Source of the DNA: a bacterium
GTDB taxonomy: Bacteria > Elusimicrobiota > Elusimicrobia > UBA1565 > UBA9628
Direction: 5' to 3'
DNA: 5,963 nt
Assembly: GCA_021790955.1 (NCBI GenBank)
Contig: JAJYFI010000048.1
Location: 1-5,963, forward strand
The notes under the pieces are model-generated. The model saw only the letters and a list, made by a program, of their open reading frames with translations, made no database searches and had not been told where the DNA came from. Made by a program: the position numbers and the translations under genes. Positions 5,733-5,963 of this stretch are shown here, piece by piece. The first letter of the stretch is position 1, and every line of letters starts with the position of its first letter.

Positions 5733-5963
5733 ATGAAGGCCATTTACATCATTTGGCTCAGGCAAGTGAAGCGCCACGCGCGCTCCCGAGCCCGAATGAT
5801 AGGAGCGTTGGGGCAGCCGCTGCCTTTTTTATTCGCCATGGGCTTCGGCTTCGGACCGATCTACCAGAAGGCCCAGGGAGCGAGCTATCTCCAATTTTTG
5901 GCGCCTGGCATCGTCGCCATGCCGATCCTATTTACGGCCGTTTTCTCCGGGATCGAACTCGTT
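5733..5963 (+). CDS. ABC-2 type transporter permease, N-terminal part (cut by right edge)
   Basis: First 77 codons of the membrane partner of the preceding ATPase. Seen: it starts MKAIYIIWLRQVKRHARSRARM, a basic cytoplasmic amphipathic segment. A membrane helix follows (about 22-44, MIGALGQPLPFLFAMGFGFG), then a short loop with YLQFLAPGIVAM and the beginning of the next helix (ILFTAVFSGIELV). The 'FLAPGIVAM..LF.AVFSG' pattern is characteristic of the DrrB/NodJ branch of ABC-2 permeases. The ATG is 7 nt after the ATPase stop, with GAGG overlapping that stop as a plausible weak ribosome-binding site; it is the only start in the window with one. Substrate not predictable. Confidence 0.9.
   Translation, partial: MKAIYIIWLRQVKRHARSRARMIGALGQPLPFLFAMGFGFGPIYQKAQGASYLQFLAPGIVAMPILFTAVFSGIELV

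Noticed and set aside
4670..5743. 357-codon minus-strand open frame opposite the ABC ATPase
   Set aside because: It crosses the lipoprotein/ATPase junction antisense to intact Walker and signature motifs. It shows no family resemblance of its own.

Overview
The window looks like chromosomal DNA from a GC-rich (visibly well over half G+C), Gram-negative-type (diderm) bacterium. The evidence is a LolC/E-type lipoprotein-release permease, a lipoprotein signal peptide and a secreted ankyrin protein. The phylum cannot be fixed from this sequence alone. The lysS-lolC gene order recalls deltaproteobacteria and other deep diderm lineages, and Elusimicrobiota-like lineages are a guess only. There are no RNA genes, mobile elements, CRISPR arrays or recognisable terminators. 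Genes are packed so tightly that no gap exceeds 40 bases.

Left arm (minus strand, read from about 3706 down to 1). A secreted ankyrin-repeat protein is followed by two receiver-only response regulators, class II lysyl-tRNA synthetase (lysS), and the N-terminus of a LolC/LolE-family permease that runs off the left edge. Junctions are +3 nt, +1 nt, a probable CTGA overlap, and an 11-nt overlap, so translation is probably coupled along the string. A second good promoter sits at the ankyrin/receiver junction, so the receivers and lysS can also be expressed without the ankyrin gene.

Right arm (plus strand, 3730 to the right edge). A putative outer-membrane lipoprotein with a C-terminal PDZ-like segment is followed by an ABC exporter pair of the DrrA/DrrB type: a complete ATPase and the first 77 codons of an ABC-2 permease.

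The two arms diverge from a 23-bp gap in which oppositely oriented -10 hexamers overlap. Four gene starts (ankyrin, second receiver, lipoprotein, ATPase) have a -10-like hexamer ending only 6-8 nt before the start codon and no Shine-Dalgarno sequence. This is the signature of leaderless mRNAs and is the most distinctive signal in the window. The second is lysS, whose conserved N-terminal helix lies upstream of any ATG/GTG/TTG codon, implying initiation at CTG or another rare start.
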